A DNA stretch of 64,000 nucleotides from Myxacorys chilensis ATA2-1-KO14 (GTDB lineage Bacteria > Cyanobacteriota > Cyanobacteriia > Leptolyngbyales > Leptolyngbyaceae). Made by a program: the position numbers and the translations under genes. Of the stretch, positions 8,377 through 17,274 are shown one piece after another. The stretch spans positions 19,818-83,817 of the forward strand of contig JAHHHP010000018.1 of NCBI GenBank assembly GCA_019359275.1, read 5' to 3'. The notes under the pieces are model-generated. The model searched no databases, had not been told where the DNA came from, and was given only the letters and a program-made list of their open reading frames with translations. Every line of letters begins with the position of its first letter. The first letter of the stretch is position 1.

Positions 8377-9440
8377 AACGACTTGTGGTTGTAGCGATGA
8401 GCCTTGCGGCTCTGATGTTTGGTGCTGCGAGATCTGCTCAAGCGGGCACCGTGTTAAATTTTGCGCCTCCTGTCAAAGAGGCGATTCATTCAAACCGAGA
8501 AGAACGGCCTTCATACCGCGATCGCAGCAAGAGCGAACCTAAACAGATCAGCGCTGATGCTCAGCAAGATAGTTCTGCTCAGGTTGTAGTACCCGTTAAA
8601 CAAACTGCCGCGCTTCCAAGCCCGTCGAGAAGCGAATCTCAGCGTCGTGTTGCAAAGCGAGCCGCAGTTACCTTTCAGCCTTCACCGCGTCGAGATGCCA
8701 TTGATGCCAGCGCATCCGACTCTTCCAACGCATCAAGATCTGAACCGCTAACATCTGAACCGCCGATGTCGATCGGAGCAGATGCGATCGCACCTGCATC
8801 TCCTCGTCCTGCCCTCTTTCTATCTGCTGACCAGCTTTTCGAGGGCGGATCTGATTCTCTAGTCGCTACTGCCGTTGGTAGTGCTGAGGGAACCCGGACG
8901 CCTAATGGTGGGAAGACTTGGGCGTACTATGGGCATGTCGATCCGGGAAATGCACAGTGGAATTTGGGCAGTTTCTCCTATCAGCATGGAGCGCGATCGC
9001 CAGAAGAGGCCGATGAACGACAACTCAATCGATTGCGTCGGCAGTTTGAGATGATTCGTCAAACGGCAGAACTCAGCGGATTGAAACTATCTCTAGAAGA
9101 GCAGTTAAATGCGATCGATTTAGCCAATCAAGCTCCGTTAGCGGCCCTCGCAAGCGGTGGCTATATTGAGCGACTCCGCCAAGCCTATACTGAAGGCTTT
9201 CAAGGAACCGACGCCGTTCTGCGTGCCCGCACGTACTCCTACATTAACCCTGCGACTCGCCGATGGGATGCCCCCGGACTTGGCAACACCGAGTACAGCA
9301 TTAGTCGAGATCAGGCGCGGCGATTGAGCGCGATCGCGCAGGCCCTCTCTCTTCACCCATCGACTCGCGCTCTAGAATCCGTTGCTGAGAAGCAAAACTC
9401 CACATCAAAACCCGATTCAAGAGTAAGTCGTCTTCCATAG
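8373..9440 (+). CDS. Secreted protein of unknown function, fourth gene of the envelope operon
   Basis: 355-residue protein with a clear signal peptide (MKRLVVVAMSLAALMFG, cleavage after AQA). Residues 25-160 are a disordered Ser/Pro/Arg-rich linker. The C-terminal domain, from about residue 165, begins with a KTWAYYGHVDPGN segment and is helical afterwards (RQFEMIRQTAELSGLKLS). The YGHVDPGN and tail pattern recall lysozyme-like or goose-type folds, but no catalytic residues could be assigned. Its ATG overlaps the stop of the lipoprotein gene (ATGA). A rho-independent terminator follows at once, marking the end of the operon. Confidence 0.75.
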   Translation: MKRLVVVAMSLAALMFGAARSAQAGTVLNFAPPVKEAIHSNREERPSYRDRSKSEPKQISADAQQDSSAQVVVPVKQTAALPSPSRSESQRRVAKRAAVTFQPSPRRDAIDASASDSSNASRSEPLTSEPPMSIGADAIAPASPRPALFLSADQLFEGGSDSLVATAVGSAEGTRTPNGGKTWAYYGHVDPGNAQWNLGSFSYQHGARSPEEADERQLNRLRRQFEMIRQTAELSGLKLSLEEQLNAIDLANQAPLAALASGGYIERLRQAYTEGFQGTDAVLRARTYSYINPATRRWDAPGLGNTEYSISRDQARRLSAIAQALSLHPSTRALESVAEKQNSTSKPDSRVSRLP

Positions 9441-9456
9441 CATCTTCCATAGAAGT

Positions 9457-9489
9457 AAAGAGCAGGGCTGAATGTCCCCGCTCTTTTTC
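9457..9489 (+). terminator. Rho-independent terminator of the envelope operon
   Basis: GC-rich hairpin with AAAGAGC and GGG on the left and CCC with GCTCTTT on the right, then a T-run (CTCTTTTTCT). It lies 17 nt after the last stop codon. Confidence 0.8.
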
Positions 9490-9762
9490 TATTAGCAAGA
9501 ATATAGATTGTGCAAGGATTGCGATCGCAGTATTAGTCTTGAAACTGAAAAGGGTACACTCTAGGGTGCAAGGTTGAAACCTTTCTGTCGCTTCTGTCAC
9601 TAAATGGTCTGACACCCATATTTGACTGGCTCAAATTTGACTTGCTTAAAGCGGTCTTGTTAAAGCTATTTAGTGATTTTTTGTGACCACTCTCCTACTT
9701 CTGGTTTATAAGACTGAGGGTGAGGAGGTTTAGCTGTTTTATAAGAGTTGTGCGATCGTTCT
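9490..9762. other. Intergenic region before the GHL10-like gene
   Basis: No coding potential or RNA gene seen. GAGGAGG at about 9723-9729 is too far from the chosen ATG to be its ribosome binding site. Confidence 0.4.
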
Positions 9763-11352
9763 ATGGTTAATGGGCGTCTTTTTTCTAGGAGTAGTGCCGC
9801 TGCGTCTCACTCTGTCGGACTTCAAAACATTACAAAACACGTTTGTAATACCATCACTCGGAGCTTAGTCTCTCTTGCAGGAGCGAGTCTGATGGCGCAA
9901 AATTTCTGGATTCCTCCTGCTGGAGCCGCCGATTTTCTTCCCTACTGTCAACAGACATCGGATGGTATTGCCCAAAAAGAAATTGCCCGCCGTGATGCGA
10001 CCAGTGGAAAAAAAGAGGCGCGGCAGCGGTATCAAGACATTATTGCTAAACAAGCCAATCAACTGAAACAGTGTCGCGGTCAGAACTGGCTGAAAACGCA
10101 AGCAATTTGGATACGGCTGTATGAGTGTGACCTAAGGCCCGGAGCGCTAGATGAAGTATTAGATCGCATTGTCGATCGCGGCTACAACCAGGTGTATGTC
10201 GAAACCTTCTACAACGGACAGGTGTTATTACCTGCGGCTGACAATCCGACCGCATGGCAGCCGGTTGTTAGAAGCTACGGCAACGAGAAGGCTGACCTTC
10301 TAGCACAGGTGATTCAGAAAGGACGAGAACGCGGCTTAGGCGTTTACTCCTGGATGTTCTCCATGAATTTTGGCTATAGCTACGCGATTCGACCCAATAA
10401 GCAGATTTCACTCTTACGCAATGGTCGCGGACAAACGAGCTTGTCTGCCAACACGCTTGCGGGACTAAGTACCGATTTGGGTAGTCTCAATCCCAACGAA
10501 GCGTTTATCGATCCGTATAGCTTGGCAGCGAAACAAGACTATTACCAAATGGTACAAGCGGTGCTAAAACGCCGCCCCGATGGAATTTTGTTCGACTATA
10601 TTCGGTATCCGCGCAGTGTGGGCAATGCCTCGATCGCAACCAAAGTGCAGGATCTATGGATCTACGGCGAAGCGGCTCGAAAAGCGTTTTACGATCGCGG
10701 AACCAATGGCAAAGGGCGAGAGTTAATTAAGCGGTTCCTCGATCGCGGGTTCATTAATACGGCGGATGTGGTTGCGGTTGATAAACTCTTTCGCAACGAA
10801 ACAACCCCCATGTGGCAAGGACGCCAACCGCTCGCCAATGAGTTTCGTGCTTCTGTTGCTCAACGCCATTCAATTTTGCAAACCGATCTTTGGCGCTTGG
10901 GTGTTGCCCACGCAATGCAAGGTGTTGTGGACTTCTTGAATGCCGCCGTCTACCCGGCTCGGCAAACAGGAATCCCTGCCGGAGCGGTCTTTTTTCCAGA
11001 GGGTAACCAAACGATCGGGCGAGGCGGATTCGATTCGCGATTACAGCCGTGGGATCGATTTCCTAACGGCGTTGAGTGGCATCCCATGTCGTACGGGGTG
11101 TGTGGTCGAACCGACTGCATTGTTAGTCAGGTGCAGCGTGTGATGAGCCAAGCCCGACCAGGAACGCAAGTTAAACCTGTGTTAGCCGGAATTTGGCAGC
11201 AATCGATCAGTAACCGTCCCCCGTTAGAAGTGCAGATGGAAGCACTGCGGCGATTTGCCCCACGAATTTCATCTATTAGTCATTTCGCTTACTCTTGGCA
11301 AGAACCGCAGTCCGATCGCGATCGCAAGTCTTGCCCCGCTAGGAAGTTTTAA
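9763..11352 (+). CDS. Secreted GHL10-like (TIM-barrel glycosyl hydrolase-like) protein
   Basis: About 529 residues. An N-terminal hydrophobic stretch ending near AGAA looks like a signal peptide, so the protein is probably exported. The body resembles the GHL10/DUF187 family of TIM-barrel hydrolase-like proteins: QVYVETFYNGQ, GLGVYSWMFSMNFGYS, and the diagnostic DGILFDYIRYPRS. The final segment ends in HFAYSWQEP. Substrate is unknown; related proteins are proposed to act on polysaccharide. ATG at 9763 was chosen over a TTG at 9748. Confidence 0.75.
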   Translation: MVNGRLFSRSSAAASHSVGLQNITKHVCNTITRSLVSLAGASLMAQNFWIPPAGAADFLPYCQQTSDGIAQKEIARRDATSGKKEARQRYQDIIAKQANQLKQCRGQNWLKTQAIWIRLYECDLRPGALDEVLDRIVDRGYNQVYVETFYNGQVLLPAADNPTAWQPVVRSYGNEKADLLAQVIQKGRERGLGVYSWMFSMNFGYSYAIRPNKQISLLRNGRGQTSLSANTLAGLSTDLGSLNPNEAFIDPYSLAAKQDYYQMVQAVLKRRPDGILFDYIRYPRSVGNASIATKVQDLWIYGEAARKAFYDRGTNGKGRELIKRFLDRGFINTADVVAVDKLFRNETTPMWQGRQPLANEFRASVAQRHSILQTDLWRLGVAHAMQGVVDFLNAAVYPARQTGIPAGAVFFPEGNQTIGRGGFDSRLQPWDRFPNGVEWHPMSYGVCGRTDCIVSQVQRVMSQARPGTQVKPVLAGIWQQSISNRPPLEVQMEALRRFAPRISSISHFAYSWQEPQSDRDRKSCPARKF

Positions 11353-11555
11353 AGCGAACTGTAGTTTTAAAACGAACTGTGATCGTTTGTGAATGAATTG
11401 TGTAACGAATTTGCAACGATCTATTGAGTTCTATAGCGTCTAGCGTTTTCGGATCGGAGTGGGCACTCCACCAGAATTAAGTTCCCTTGATTTTGATATG
11501 ACTTCTGTAAACTGAGGTGATAGGTTTAACTCATCCTAGAGATATAGGAGTGGTT

Positions 11556-14500
11556 ATGCCGCCGTCTTATTCCTGGGTTGCGCTGCCCGCCTTAGAAGAA
11601 TCTGTGATCGATCAACTTCCGCTAACGGTCGCACCGCATACGATCGTGGCGGATGCTATTCGCGCCCTCTGCAATTCTGACAATGTACAGATCCAGCCAT
11701 TTGGAATTCTACTAAATCACGCACCGCATATTCCATCAACGACTCAACCGACGGCTCAACTGATCTCTCGTTCTCAACTTGAAAGCTGCATTTTAGTGGT
11801 TGAGACAGATCCATTAGATCCGGCTCGTCAGCAATTGGTCGGCATCTTCACCGAACACGACGTTGTTCAACTGGTTGCTAAGGGTGTAGATCTCTCGAAA
11901 TTAACGATCGCAGACGTGATGTCGTCAGAAGTGGTGACGCTCACTTTGCCATCAACCCACTTAACTCAAATCCATTCAACTCAAATCCATTCAACTCAAA
12001 CCCTACCTACACAAACGCTCCTCACGGCGTTGTCCTTACTCCATCAACATCAGATTCGCCATCTGCCCGTTTTGGATGAGCAAGGCAATTTGATCGGTGT
12101 GACGACGCTCGATCGGCTCAGCGCTGTTTTAGAAGATCAATTTGCGGCAAGAATCGCGCAGAACGCCGCTTCAGAACCGTACGAGTTAGAGCAAACACGC
12201 CCGCCACTCGACATTCTTGCAAGGCGCAACTCCGCTGAAACCGTTAATCAACCGATCACTGATCCACAGGATTCTGAGATGCTGCCTCATCAGCAAACCG
12301 ACCCCGAAAATCTTGTCGCTCATATTGCTCAGCGGATTCGGCAATCGCTCAATTTAGATGAAATATTGCAGACCACTGTGGATGAAGTGCGACAGGTTTT
12401 GCAGACCGATCGCGTGCTGCTATTTCGCTTTGCCCCAGATTGGCGCGGCACAATTGCCGTTGAATCAGTCGGAGATGAGTGGACGGCGATTTTATCCACC
12501 AAAATCTACGATCCGTGTTTAAGCGAACAGTATGTAGAACCTTACCGGCAAGGGCGCGTGAGCGCGATCGCAGATATTCACGCGGCTGGTGTGACCCCGT
12601 GCTACGCCGATCTGTTGTCTCAATTTCAAGTCCGAGCCAACCTCGTTGTTCCGATTTTGCAAGGAGAAACGCTGTGGGGACTGCTAATTGCTCATCACTG
12701 CTCGGACGTGCGATCGTGGGAACTCTCTGAAATTGAATTACTCCAGCACATTGCAACTCAAGTGAGTATCGCCATTCAGCAGGCCGGACTGTACCATCAA
12801 GTGCAAACCGAACTGATTGAGCGACAGCAGACCGAAGCCGCCCTGAGAGAGAGCGAAGCCCGCTTTCGCATGATGGCAGATACCGCTCCAATGCTGATTT
12901 GGCTTTCTGATGTCGAGAAGGCGCGGATCTATTTCAATCGGGTTTGGATGGAGTTGACGGGGCGATCGCTAGAACAAGAACTCGGTGACGGTTGGGTCAT
13001 GAGCGTTCATACTGACGATCGGGTTGACTGCTTTGAGACTTACACCACTGCCTTTGATGCCCGCCAATCTTTTCGGATGGAATATCGACTGCGCCGATCG
13101 GATGGTAAATATCGTTGGATTTTAGACGAAGGGACACCGCGCTTTGCTCCAGACGGAGAATTTTTAGGATACATTGGCTCTTGTGTTGATATTACCGATC
13201 GCAAACTCGCTGAACAAACCATTCGCGAACAGGCAACATTAATCGATGTTGCAACCAATGCCATTTATGTTTGTAATTTAGACTATCAGCTTACGTTTTG
13301 GAATAAAGGAGCAGAGCGGCTCTACGGGTGGACAGGCGAAGAAGCGCTGCACCAAGATGTCACTCAATTCCTCCATCGCAGTTCATCTCAAGCGTTAGAC
13401 CTTGCCCACACTACGGTTTTTCAGCAGGGAGAATGGCAAGGCGAACTCTCAAAAGTTACGAGATCGGGTAAATCGGTCATTACCGAAAGCCGTTGGACGC
13501 TGGTTCGCAATGAGGCAGAACATCCCGTTTCGATCTTGATGGTGGACACTGATATTACCGAGAAAAAAGATCTCGAAGCGCAATTTTTACGAACACAGCG
13601 CCTAGAAAGTCTAGGAACCTTAGCCAGTGGAATTGCGCATGATCTCAACAACATCCTGACGCCGATTCTCGCGATCGCGCAACTTTTGCCGATGAAGTTG
13701 TCTGACCTCGACGAACCCACGCGATCGCTGCTAGTCATGCTAGAAACGAATTCCAAGCGGGGCGCGAATCTTGTCAAACAAGTCCTCTCATTTGCACGCG
13801 GCATCGAAGGAGAACGAACGATTCTTCAGTTGCGCCATCTGTTGCGGGATGTACAGCAGATGATGCGGCAGACCTTTCCCAAATCGATCGAGGTCGATCT
13901 CACGCTGCCTCAAGATCTGTGGGTGGTATCTGGAGATGCGACCCAACTCCATCAGGTCTTTCTCAATCTAGCCGTGAATGCACGAGATGCCATGCCAGAG
14001 GGCGGCAAACTGCGCGTCACCGCCGAAAACCGAGTGATCGATGAACAGTACGTTCGGATGCACCTAGACGCGATTGTAGGCACGTTTAGCGTCGTCACGT
14101 TCTCCGATACAGGTGTTGGCATTCTGCCAGAGGTACTAGACCACATTTTTGAACCGTTTTTTACCACAAAGGAGCTAGGCAAAGGAACCGGACTCGGACT
14201 CTCAACGGTAATCGGCATTGTCAAAAGTCACGGGGGATTTATTGAAGTGTCGAGCGTCGTTGGCAAAGGCACGCAGTTCAAAATTTTCCTACCCGCCCTG
14301 ATTGGGTCTGAAGCGCCGCAAACTCAAGCCCCTGAAACTTCAGATGGGCAAGGCGAACTGATTTTGCTCGTCGATGATGAAACCCCGGTTCGAGAGGTTT
14401 TAAAAGCAACGCTAGAAGCGCATCAGTATCAGGTGATGACGGCTCGTGACGGCATTGATGCGATCGCACTCTATGCTCAACATCAGGCTGAGATCCAGGC

Positions 14501-14723
14501 TGTGGTGATGGATATTATGATGCCTTCGATGGATGGAATCACCGCGATTCGCACCTTAAAGCGGCTCAATCCGCAGGTTAAGATCATCGCCTTGAGCGGA
14601 CTCAGCACCAACGAAGCCCAGACTCAAGCCGCTAGCGTTAAAACGTTCTTACCCAAGCCTTGCACGTCAGAAGATCTGCTCATTGCCGTACGACAAGTCC
14701 TCTCATCGTCGCTCGGCTCCTGA
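11556..14723 (+). CDS. Hybrid sensor histidine kinase: CBS pair, GAF, two PAS, HisKA, HATPase, receiver
   Basis: 1055-residue cytoplasmic hybrid kinase without obvious membrane helices. Order: CBS pair (about 20-195), GAF of the phytochrome-like type (265-415, with TDRVLLFRF and LVVPILQGETLWGLLIAHHC), PAS (430-550), PAS (555-675), HisKA with phospho-acceptor H695 in GIAHDLNN, HATPase with GTGLGLSTV, and a receiver with D986 in VVMDIMMPSMDG. No bilin-binding cysteine was assigned in the GAF. AGGAG seven bases before ATG 11556 decides the start over a GTG at 11517. Between the two CBS repeats is a 15-nt tandem DNA repeat. Input ligand unknown; CBS domains often bind adenine nucleotides. Confidence 0.93.
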   Translation: MPPSYSWVALPALEESVIDQLPLTVAPHTIVADAIRALCNSDNVQIQPFGILLNHAPHIPSTTQPTAQLISRSQLESCILVVETDPLDPARQQLVGIFTEHDVVQLVAKGVDLSKLTIADVMSSEVVTLTLPSTHLTQIHSTQIHSTQTLPTQTLLTALSLLHQHQIRHLPVLDEQGNLIGVTTLDRLSAVLEDQFAARIAQNAASEPYELEQTRPPLDILARRNSAETVNQPITDPQDSEMLPHQQTDPENLVAHIAQRIRQSLNLDEILQTTVDEVRQVLQTDRVLLFRFAPDWRGTIAVESVGDEWTAILSTKIYDPCLSEQYVEPYRQGRVSAIADIHAAGVTPCYADLLSQFQVRANLVVPILQGETLWGLLIAHHCSDVRSWELSEIELLQHIATQVSIAIQQAGLYHQVQTELIERQQTEAALRESEARFRMMADTAPMLIWLSDVEKARIYFNRVWMELTGRSLEQELGDGWVMSVHTDDRVDCFETYTTAFDARQSFRMEYRLRRSDGKYRWILDEGTPRFAPDGEFLGYIGSCVDITDRKLAEQTIREQATLIDVATNAIYVCNLDYQLTFWNKGAERLYGWTGEEALHQDVTQFLHRSSSQALDLAHTTVFQQGEWQGELSKVTRSGKSVITESRWTLVRNEAEHPVSILMVDTDITEKKDLEAQFLRTQRLESLGTLASGIAHDLNNILTPILAIAQLLPMKLSDLDEPTRSLLVMLETNSKRGANLVKQVLSFARGIEGERTILQLRHLLRDVQQMMRQTFPKSIEVDLTLPQDLWVVSGDATQLHQVFLNLAVNARDAMPEGGKLRVTAENRVIDEQYVRMHLDAIVGTFSVVTFSDTGVGILPEVLDHIFEPFFTTKELGKGTGLGLSTVIGIVKSHGGFIEVSSVVGKGTQFKIFLPALIGSEAPQTQAPETSDGQGELILLVDDETPVREVLKATLEAHQYQVMTARDGIDAIALYAQHQAEIQAVVMDIMMPSMDGITAIRTLKRLNPQVKIIALSGLSTNEAQTQAASVKTFLPKPCTSEDLLIAVRQVLSSSLGS
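11963..12000 (+). repeat. Tandem 15-nt repeat inside the CBS linker
   Basis: Unit AACTCAAATCCATTC repeated in frame, giving HSTQIHSTQ in the protein. It expands a loop of the second CBS repeat and keeps the frame. Confidence 0.75.
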
Positions 14724-14860
14724 AATTCTGTTCTTCTCCAGGCGAGAGGCTAAGATCGTTCATAAGCTCTTCTAATAGATTCCACAAGCCAAATCATTTC
14801 ACCAAATCCCACGATGCTGTAATAATCTTAGGTATTAGAACCTGGAAGGGAGTTTTGGTC

Positions 14861-15190
14861 ATGGGCTACGCTGTTGGAATGGTCGAGGTGCGCGGGTTGC
14901 CGCCTGCCCTCTCGGTCGCAGATGTTATGTGTAAAGCCGCTCGCGTAACCCTCGTTGAGATGGAGAAAGTCAGCGGTGCGTACATCACCATCGTGGTGCG
15001 CGGCAATGTCTCAGAAGTCAAGATTGCTGTTGAGGCTGGTATCGAAGCTGCCAAGAAAATGAATCCATATAAGGAGGGCGATAAGCTGTTCCTGTCCTCT
15101 CACTACATTCCGCGCCCGAGTGAGAACCTGATGGCAGTCTTGCCGATTGAATATACCGAAGACACGATCGAGTTTAACGAAGCGAGATGA
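14861..15190 (+). CDS. Carboxysome shell protein, CcmK-type BMC domain
   Basis: 109-residue single BMC-domain protein that should form a hexamer in the carboxysome shell. Family marks: AVGMVEVRGLPPALSVADVM, KAARVTLV, VVRGNVSEV, IPRPSENLMAVLPIEY. The central pore loop reads K36-V-S-G-A-Y. Unlike common CcmK1/CcmK2, it has an insertion with NPYKEGDKLF between the last helix and strand (about residues 68-78). It stands alone between a kinase and glutaminase, away from ccmLMN, as do satellite ccmK genes that tune shell permeability. Start set at the ATG with upstream GGAAGGGAG; a longer open frame upstream is not part of the family. Confidence 0.9.
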   Translation: MGYAVGMVEVRGLPPALSVADVMCKAARVTLVEMEKVSGAYITIVVRGNVSEVKIAVEAGIEAAKKMNPYKEGDKLFLSSHYIPRPSENLMAVLPIEYTEDTIEFNEAR

Positions 15191-15219
15191 GACGCGGGAA
15201 AGGTTAACCCGGGATTCCT

Positions 15220-16152
15220 ATGAGTCTGGCAATGCTCACACCTGCTCAACTCGATCGTTGGCTGACTCAAGCGCGATCGCTCACCTCTCATGGACGGTTG
15301 CCAGACTACATTCCACAATTGGCTCGCGTTAACCCTCAAACCCTCACAATTCAGGTTGAAACCGTCGATGGACGGCAGGTTGTTGCGGGGGATTGGGCGC
15401 AGCCGTTTACGCTAATGAGCGTGATCAAACCGTTTCTCTTGCTGTTTGCCCTTGAGCAGTGGGGCGCAGAGGCAGTGTTTCGGCGGGTAGGAATGCGGCC
15501 TTCGGATCAGCCCTTTCATTCTGTCGCTCAACTGTCACTCGATCAGGGGTTTCCCCGTAATCCCATGATTAATAGTGGCGCGATCGCGCTCACCGCATTC
15601 TTGACTGGAAACTCGGGTGAGAGCCGCTGTGAAGTATTGCGGCAATGGCTCAATACCCATGCTGGCAGTCAGCTTGTGCTGGATGAAAAGATGCTGCACT
15701 CGGTGCGATCGCTCACCAATGAAACAAATCGTGCGATCGCGCGGCTGTTAGTGGAAGCGAAACATCTAGATCAGGTCGAAGTCGCACTCGATACTTACAA
15801 CCATATCTGCTGCTTGTCAGGCACGATTGCCGATCTTGCTCACCTCGGTCTGTTGCTGACGCGCTCTAACGCCGTTCCTTTGGAGGCTTATCCTCCGATC
15901 GCAACTCAGCATCAGCGCATTGTCAATACACTTATGCTCACCTGCGGGCTATACGAAGATTCTGGAGCCTTTGCTGTCCGCATTGGCTTGCCGCTCAAGT
16001 CTGGGGTGAGTGGCGCACTATTGGCGATCGTGCCGCATCAAGGCGCGATCGCCTGCTACAGTCCAGCCATTGATCAAACTGGAAATTCTGTTGCTGGACT
16101 GTTTTTAGTTGAAGCTATTGTTCAAACTCTAGACCTCAGTATTTTCGGCTAA
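15220..16152 (+). CDS. glsA: Glutaminase (serine-dependent beta-lactamase fold)
   Basis: 310-residue glutaminase that hydrolyses L-glutamine to glutamate and ammonia. The catalytic S67-x-x-K70 is in LMSVIKPF. Other family marks are NPMINSGAIALTA, the asparagine-rich NETNRAIARLL and GLPLKSGVSGALLAIVP. The length matches the family. Starts 29 nt after the ccmK stop, so the two may share a transcript. A role in nitrogen economy is inferred from the enzyme, not from context. Confidence 0.93.
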   Translation: MSLAMLTPAQLDRWLTQARSLTSHGRLPDYIPQLARVNPQTLTIQVETVDGRQVVAGDWAQPFTLMSVIKPFLLLFALEQWGAEAVFRRVGMRPSDQPFHSVAQLSLDQGFPRNPMINSGAIALTAFLTGNSGESRCEVLRQWLNTHAGSQLVLDEKMLHSVRSLTNETNRAIARLLVEAKHLDQVEVALDTYNHICCLSGTIADLAHLGLLLTRSNAVPLEAYPPIATQHQRIVNTLMLTCGLYEDSGAFAVRIGLPLKSGVSGALLAIVPHQGAIACYSPAIDQTGNSVAGLFLVEAIVQTLDLSIFG

Positions 16153-16369
16153 TTAAAATAGTTACTCTGCACCCGTAAGAAAATCTTTAACTTTTCTTTA
16201 TAAAAAATCCGTGATAATACTCAGATAATTTTAAGTGGGCTTGAATGTTTCACGTAGTGAAAGCCATTTTTCTATGAAAAGATTAATCTTTTCTCCGTAA
16301 TGCTCCGGAACGAAGCTACAGTAAGCTGATTTTATATTCCACACGTGTAATTATCGGGGAATTCATACC

Positions 16370-17155
16370 ATGGAAACTTTTGCATTTCTTGAAACTGCTG
16401 TCGCCCATGAAGATCCTTCTCCGGATCTCCAGGTGCGATCGCTAAAGGAACTAGGTTTAACGGTTCCAGCGGCAGCATCAGTTGGGCTTGCAGGTTTGCT
16501 TTTGGCGACCACACTTTTGGTGAGTGTCCCTAACGCAAATGCTCTTCCCGCTTCGGTGACTGTGACCTCATCAGGCTTGAATATTCGGTCAGGTCCAGGA
16601 ACAGGATATCCGGTCATCGGCGGATTAAGCAGTGGTCAGACGGTAGGCGTTAGCGACTATTCTGGCGGTTGGTATCGCATCAGCAGTGGTGGTTGGATCG
16701 CCTCAAACTATACTACCTATTCTGGTGGTAGCGGCGGCGGCGGCGGTGGAGCCCCAATCGACACCCGCGTCAGAGTTACCGGCAGCATTGTCAATGTCCG
16801 TAATGGTCCAGGAACAGGCTACGGACTCAATGGCAGACCGCTCTACTATGGTGAAGTCGTAAGAGTGGTTCGCTCTTCCGGCGGTTGGTATCAATTGCCG
16901 GATGGCGGTTGGTTCTCATCCTCCTATGCCACTAGTGCCGGCTCTAATCCAGGTACTGGTGGTGGCGGTACTCCGATCGATCGAGTTGTGACCGTTACGG
17001 GTAGTGTTGTCAACGTCCGCAATGGCCCAGGGACAGGTTATGCACTCAATGGCAGACCGCTCTACTACGGTGAGCGGGTACGTGTTGTGCAGTCTTCTGG
17101 CGGTTGGTATCAATTGACAGATGGCGGCTGGTTCTCAGGATCGTATGCCAACTAA
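16370..17155 (+). CDS. SH3b-domain protein with three repeats, probably exported
   Basis: 261 residues. Three bacterial SH3 (SH3b) modules begin near residues 60, 135 and 208, each with LNIRSGPGTGY or VNVRNGPGTGY and a closing GGWF/GGWI. Glycine-rich linkers join them. A hydrophobic segment at about residues 36-57 (VGLAGLLLATTLLVSV) precedes ANALPAS and fits an export signal, preceded by a METFAFLE-type N-terminus often seen in cyanobacterial SH3 proteins. SH3b modules usually bind cell-wall peptides. Modules two and three are nearly identical at DNA level, so they are a recent duplication. Confidence 0.85.
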   Translation: METFAFLETAVAHEDPSPDLQVRSLKELGLTVPAAASVGLAGLLLATTLLVSVPNANALPASVTVTSSGLNIRSGPGTGYPVIGGLSSGQTVGVSDYSGGWYRISSGGWIASNYTTYSGGSGGGGGGAPIDTRVRVTGSIVNVRNGPGTGYGLNGRPLYYGEVVRVVRSSGGWYQLPDGGWFSSSYATSAGSNPGTGGGGTPIDRVVTVTGSVVNVRNGPGTGYALNGRPLYYGERVRVVQSSGGWYQLTDGGWFSGSYAN

Positions 17156-17274
17156 CTGAGCCGACTTCTTCAGAAAAACCTGCTACACCTGAGTCGCCTG
17201 TAGAAGTACTACAGGCGACTTACTTTTGGCTCAACGCATGTGTTTAACGATGCACCTGTTCAGCATGTTCTATG

